From Lysobacter sp. (GTDB lineage: Bacteria > Pseudomonadota > Gammaproteobacteria > Xanthomonadales > Xanthomonadaceae): a stretch of DNA of 64,000 bases. The translations under genes and the position numbers were made by a program. The DNA is taken from contig WYBC01000035.1 in assembly GCA_011526085.1 (NCBI GenBank), forward strand, positions 114,967 to 178,966, written 5' to 3'. The notes beneath the pieces are model-generated. The model did no database searches. It worked only from the letters and a program-made list of their open reading frames with translations, and was not told where the DNA came from. Shown one piece after another: positions 60,598-64,000 of the stretch; position 1 is the first letter of the stretch; each line of letters begins with the position of its first letter.

Positions 60598-61161
60598 TCA
60601 TCGCGACCCGCGCTGCAGCCATGCGGATTTCGTCATCCGCCATTCGTGCAGCGCGGCAGCGTCCTGCGCCTCCGGCTCGAAATGCAGCGATGCGCCGAGG
60701 CGTCCGACCCGGGCATTGCCGGGTGCATGGCGCGCGGTCGCGGCGATCGCGCCGACGCGCCACCGGTCGGCGAACAACGCCTGCAGCAGGGCGTCGCTGA
60801 TTTCGACGCCGAGCCGGCGGCCCTGCCATGCCGGCAACAGCATCAGCCCGAGTTCGACGACGCCCGGATCGGCGCCGGAACGGACGATGGACTGCATGCC
60901 GATGGCGGCATCCGAGGCCCGATCCGCGAGTCGCCAATAGCGCGCGCGCATCGGAGATTCGCGGTTGTATCCGCAGGCTTTTTCGAAGACCGCATCGGCG
61001 GCGGCCGCATCGAGCACGGGGCCGATGTGGGCCATCATCCGGGAATCGGTGTACAGCGCGCGGTAGAGCGCGCGATCGCGGGCGTCGATCAGTCGCGCGC
61101 GGACACGAGGGGTTTCGAAGCCCCAGTCGATGGCGCCGTCGATCAGGTCGTGCGTGTCCAT
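60598..61161 (-). CDS. GNAT family N-acetyltransferase
   Basis: A 187-residue acetyltransferase: TPRVRARLIDARDRALYRALYTDSRMM start and VVELGLMLLPAWQGRRLGVEISDALL with acetyl-CoA loop QGRRLG, then ARHAPGNARVGRLGASLHF. The ATG at 61161 touches the stop of a 28-codon ORF (TGATG), a coupling arrangement. It lies 79 bp upstream of the methylase gene on the same strand. It could be a tailoring or immunity enzyme for the borosin-like locus, or unrelated. Confidence 0.87.
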   Translation of the reverse strand: MDTHDLIDGAIDWGFETPRVRARLIDARDRALYRALYTDSRMMAHIGPVLDAAAADAVFEKACGYNRESPMRARYWRLADRASDAAIGMQSIVRSGADPGVVELGLMLLPAWQGRRLGVEISDALLQALFADRWRVGAIAATARHAPGNARVGRLGASLHFEPEAQDAAALHEWRMTKSAWLQRGSR

Positions 61162-61247
61162 CAGCGGAAGATCACGTTGTCGTCCGGCGCCGGGCGCTGG
61201 ATGTCGAGGGCCTCGTCCGCGGCTTCGATGGTCGGATGGGTCGGCAT
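61161..61247 (-). CDS. 28-codon ORF coupled to the GNAT gene
   Basis: A short frame encoding MPTHPTIEAADEALDIQRPA followed by PDDNVIFR. GGAGA lies 9 bases before the ATG, and its stop overlaps the GNAT start (TGATG), so ribosomes finishing it could start the GNAT gene. Acidic, no membrane segment. It may be a coupling leader, a small protein or a short peptide substrate. Too short for family assignment. Confidence 0.4.
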   Translation of the reverse strand: MPTHPTIEAADEALDIQRPAPDDNVIFR

Positions 61248-61364
61248 GATCGTGCGTCTCCGCTGCGCGCGGCAGCGTCCGCGCGGGCGCACGATAGCAG
61301 GCCGGCTGAACGCCGGCGCGGAACGTCGCCGGGCACGCCTTCCGATCGGCGTTAGCATGGCGGG

Positions 61365-62684
61365 ATGACCGAGGCCCCCACCCTCCGCCGATCTTCCCTC
61401 GACCTGATCCCACCGTCGCTGGCGACGTCGCCGGTGGTGGTGGGCCTGAGCGGTGGCCTCGACTCCACGGTACTCCTGCACCGGCTGGGTGCGGACACCG
61501 CCATCCGCGCGCGCGGGCTGCGTGCGCTGCATGTGCACCACGGTCTGCACCCCGAGGCCGATGCCTGGGCCGATCACTGCCGAGATGTGTGCGAGGCCTG
61601 GGGCATCGCGCTCGACGTCGTGCGGGTCGACGTGCGACGCGACAGCGGGCTGGGGCCCGAAGGCGCGGCGCGGCAGGCGCGGCGGGACGCGTTCGCCGAA
61701 GCGCTGCGCGCGGACGAATGCCTGGCCCTGGCGCAACATCTCGACGATCAGGCCGAAACGTTCCTGTTGCGCGCGCTGCGCGCGTCGGGCCCCGAAGGGT
61801 TGGCCGCGATGCGGCCGTGGCGGCGCTTCGCCGCCGGCTGGATGTGGCGCCCGCTGCTGGAGACTTCGCGGGACGCCCTGCGGGCCTACGGTCTGGAGTA
61901 CGGACTGGCCTGGGTCGAGGACCCGAGCAATGCCGACACCGGCTTCGATCGCAATTTCCTGCGCCATCGCGTGCTGCCGCTGCTGCGCGAGCGCTGGCCG
62001 CATGCGGATGCTGCGTTCGCGCGCGCCGCGGAACTCTGCGGCGAAGCCGGCGATCTGCTGGCGGCGCAGGACGACGGTCTGCTGGCTTCGCTGCGCGAGG
62101 AGGTCGGCCGCGGCTTGTCGGTGCAGGCGTTGCGCACGCTCGCGCCGGCCCGGCGCGCGCGCGCGCTGCGGCACTGGGTGGCACAGCTGGCGTGGCCGCC
62201 GCTGCCGGCCGGTGGCATCGCGCGGATCGAGACGGATCTGATCGCGCGCGACGCGGTCGGCGACCGCATGCCCGCCTTCGCCTGGCAGGGGGTCGAAATC
62301 CGGCGCTGGCGCGAGGCGCTGCACGCGGTCGATCCCGGGCGCGCCCTGTCGCCGGACTGGTCGACGCTCTGGGACGGGCGCGCGCCGCTCGCGCTGCCCA
62401 ACGGCGACCGCCTGGCCCTGGAAGGCGCAGACGGTTTTCCCAGTCGGCTGCGCGTGCATGCGCGCAGCGGCGGCGAGCGCATCCTCTTGCCCGACCGCGG
62501 ACACCATCACGCGTTGAAGCATGTGCTGCAGGAGCACGATATCCCGCCCTGGGAGCGCGCGCGGATGCCGCTGCTCGGCACCGAGGATGGGCATCTGCTC
62601 GCGGCCGGCGATCGCATCCGGTCGGCCGGCTTCGACTACTGGCTCACGTCCGTGGGCGCGCGGCTGGTGTGGATCCGACACTGA
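61365..62684 (+). CDS. tilS: tRNA(Ile)-lysidine synthase TilS
   Basis: A 439-residue TilS that converts C34 of tRNAIle(CAU) to lysidine with ATP and lysine, changing both codon and charging specificity. The PP-loop motif [14 protein letters not shown] (about 26-39) binds [22 protein letters not shown] follows, [20 protein letters not shown] is the tRNA-binding region and the C-terminal domain ends [16 protein letters not shown]. Essential in most bacteria. The xseB gene follows after 85 bp. Divergent from the 28-codon ORF. Confidence 0.96.
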   Translation: MTEAPTLRRSSLDLIPPSLATSPVVVGLSGGLDSTVLLHRLGADTAIRARGLRALHVHHGLHPEADAWADHCRDVCEAWGIALDVVRVDVRRDSGLGPEGAARQARRDAFAEALRADECLALAQHLDDQAETFLLRALRASGPEGLAAMRPWRRFAAGWMWRPLLETSRDALRAYGLEYGLAWVEDPSNADTGFDRNFLRHRVLPLLRERWPHADAAFARAAELCGEAGDLLAAQDDGLLASLREEVGRGLSVQALRTLAPARRARALRHWVAQLAWPPLPAGGIARIETDLIARDAVGDRMPAFAWQGVEIRRWREALHAVDPGRALSPDWSTLWDGRAPLALPNGDRLALEGADGFPSRLRVHARSGGERILLPDRGHHHALKHVLQEHDIPPWERARMPLLGTEDGHLLAAGDRIRSAGFDYWLTSVGARLVWIRH

Positions 62685-62769
62685 GCGATCGGCACCACCA
62701 CCGGGCCATCCGAGCCATCGCCAGCGCGGCGGACATGAAAAAGAACATCGCACGCTCTACACTGCGACC

Positions 62770-63039
62770 ATGGCCCGAAAGACACCGTCCGACACCGCAG
62801 ACGCACCTGCCGATGCCTCGCCCGTCGCCGACTTCGAACAGTCGCTCGACGCGCTGGAAGCGCTGGTCGAAAAAATGGAACAGGGGCAGATGAGCCTCGA
62901 GGATTCGCTCGCCGCCTACGAACGCGGCGTCGGCCTCTACCGGCGCTGCCAGCAGGCGCTGGAACAGGCCGAACTGCGGGTCCGCCTGCTCAGCGATCCC
63001 GAACAGCCCGGCGGCGCCGAAGTCTTCGGCGATGACTGA
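62770..63039 (+). CDS. xseB: Exodeoxyribonuclease VII small subunit XseB
   Basis: An 89-residue protein. [20 protein letters not shown] and [23 protein letters not shown] form the helical domain that binds XseA. Residues 1-20 are a Ser/Ala/Pro-rich tail. Exo VII degrades single-stranded DNA. Its stop overlaps the ispA start by 8 bp, the usual arrangement of xseB-ispA(-dxs). Confidence 0.95.
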   Translation: MARKTPSDTADAPADASPVADFEQSLDALEALVEKMEQGQMSLEDSLAAYERGVGLYRRCQQALEQAELRVRLLSDPEQPGGAEVFGDD

Positions 63040-63952
63040 GCCGCTGCCGGCGGCCCATGCCACCGAGCCCGGCACCGAATCCACCGCTCTGCGCGCCGTC
63101 TGGCGCGAGCGCACGGACGCGGCGCTGGCGCAGGCATTGTCGGCGCTGCCCGATGCGCGGCTCCGCGCGGCGATGCGCCACGCCGCGCTGCTCGGCGGCA
63201 AGCGCATCCGACCGCTGCTGGTCTACGCCACCGGGCATCTGCTGGGCGCCGCGGACGACGCGCTGGATGCGCCGGCCACCGCGATCGAACTGATCCACGC
63301 CTACTCGCTCGTCCACGACGACCTGCCGGCGATGGACGACGACGCCCTGCGCCGCGGCCAGCCCACGGTGCACGTGGCCTTCGACGAGGCCACCGCCATC
63401 CTCGCCGGCGACGCGCTGCAGACGCTGGCCTTCCAGCGACTCGCCGAATCGCCGCTGCCGGCCGAGGCCCGGATCGCGATGGTGCGCGAACTCGCGCTGG
63501 CCTCGGGCGCCGAGGGCATGTGCGGCGGCCAGGCACTGGACATCGACGCCACCGGCCGCGGCGGCGCCATATCGCTGGACGCGCTGCGCAGGCTGCACGC
63601 GATGAAGACCGGCGCGCTGCTGCGCTGCGCGGTGCGGCTTGGTGCGATCGCCGGTGGCGCGGACGGCGATGCCCGCGCCGCGCTGGATCGCTATGCCGAA
63701 GCCCTGGGCCTCGCGTTCCAGATCCGCGACGATCTGCTCGACATCGAAAGCGACAGCGCCACGCTGGGCAAGACCGCCGGCAAGGATCTGGCGCAGAACA
63801 AGGCGACCTTTCCCGCGCTGCTGGGCATGGACGGCTCGCGCGCGGCGCTGGCCGGGCTGGCCGACGAAATGCACGCGGCGCTGGCGTCGTTCGGCGAACG
63901 CGCGGCATCGCTGGCGGCGCTGGCGCGCGAAGTCGTCGAGCGCGATCGCTGA
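63032..63952 (+). CDS. ispA: Farnesyl (polyprenyl) diphosphate synthase IspA
   Basis: A 306-residue prenyltransferase adding IPP to DMAPP/GPP to make farnesyl diphosphate. The first aspartate-rich motif is [16 protein letters not shown] and the second is [20 protein letters not shown] is the IPP-binding lysine-arginine region. The gene overlaps xseB by 8 bp and would normally be followed by dxs, which lies beyond the window. Cytosolic; feeds ubiquinone and undecaprenyl synthesis. Confidence 0.95.
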   Translation: MTEPLPAAHATEPGTESTALRAVWRERTDAALAQALSALPDARLRAAMRHAALLGGKRIRPLLVYATGHLLGAADDALDAPATAIELIHAYSLVHDDLPAMDDDALRRGQPTVHVAFDEATAILAGDALQTLAFQRLAESPLPAEARIAMVRELALASGAEGMCGGQALDIDATGRGGAISLDALRRLHAMKTGALLRCAVRLGAIAGGADGDARAALDRYAEALGLAFQIRDDLLDIESDSATLGKTAGKDLAQNKATFPALLGMDGSRAALAGLADEMHAALASFGERAASLAALAREVVERDR

Positions 63953-63963
63953 TCCATCTCCCC

Positions 63964-63984
63964 GGGGGGGGGGGGGGGGGGGGG
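63964..63984. repeat. 21-base G homopolymer at the end of the sequence
   Basis: An unbroken run of 21 Gs followed by GCG/GGC-rich sequence to the end. Such a run is not expected biologically and is typical of two-colour sequencing or contig-end artefacts. The last 30-40 bases should be treated as unreliable. Confidence 0.9.
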
Positions 63985-64000
63985 CGCGGGGGCGGCCCGA

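Overview
The window is a 64 kb stretch of a high-GC (roughly two thirds G+C) gammaproteobacterial chromosome. Gene content points to the Lysobacteraceae (Xanthomonadaceae), for example Lysobacter or Luteimonas: a lone XVIPCD domain (the secretion tag of Xanthomonadales type IV effectors), an sdh operon headed by an SDHAF4-like gene, a class I fumarase, a fused E1 alpha-beta dehydrogenase, a TonB-dependent receptor and RsiV-type lipoproteins. No rRNA, tRNA, CRISPR array, prophage or transposase was seen. The sequence ends in a 21-base G run that looks like an assembly artefact.

Layout. 1-3466: succinate dehydrogenase operon on the minus strand (sdhAF4-like, sdhC, sdhD, sdhA, sdhB; sdhB is cut by the window edge), divergent from ygfZ. 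4437-10926: minus-strand run with the orphan XVIPCD protein, the E1 alpha-beta fusion, a GST, a GNAT, glutaryl-CoA dehydrogenase and a glycine-zipper envelope protein. 11108-17599: TatD nuclease, TcdA, a membrane-anchored cytochrome c-prime-like protein, DUF456, MscS and envelope proteins. 17682-25536: class I fumarase, SRPBCC, GNAT, ferredoxin-NADP reductase, hydrolase, glutathione peroxidase and amidohydrolase. 25621-31760: a 148-bp inverted-repeat element, a MerR-TipAS regulator, and a 1575-residue secreted amylase-like enzyme (GH57/GH119-type catalytic domain plus five FN3, two CBM25-like and one CBM20-like domains). 31862-39237: MipA/OmpV, a two-component system and an RND pump with its adaptor, all co-directional. 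39822-54576: MlaA, TonB receptor, Dcp peptidase, sirtuin, RsiV-like lipoprotein, tandem cold-shock genes, rhomboid, POT transporter, GST and M14 peptidase. 54720-63952: Pth2-like protein, then a long minus-strand run (YdeI-like, small membrane protein, TrhO, HD-like hydrolase, TPR-GGDEF, small helical peptide, TP-methylase, GNAT, 28-codon ORF), then tilS, xseB and ispA.

The most interesting locus is 57369-61247. A tetrapyrrole-methylase-fold protein has tyrosine and arginine spacing like that of borosin (peptide backbone alpha-N-methyltransferase) enzymes. It is followed by a 91-residue protein with a LigA-like helical N-terminal part, a short hydrophobic segment (FMMCMVAAP) and an acidic tail. 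This fits a split borosin RiPP system: enzyme plus separate precursor. The precursor gene sits 34 bp upstream of a periplasmic-TPR diguanylate cyclase, and a GNAT gene coupled to a 28-codon ORF lies upstream of the methylase. The RiPP assignment is inferred from sequence patterns and needs experimental support.

Central metabolism is represented by complex II, fumarase, E1 dehydrogenase, glutaryl-CoA dehydrogenase and ferredoxin reductase. Much of the rest concerns the envelope, stress and translation fidelity (YgfZ, TcdA, TrhO, TilS, cold shock).
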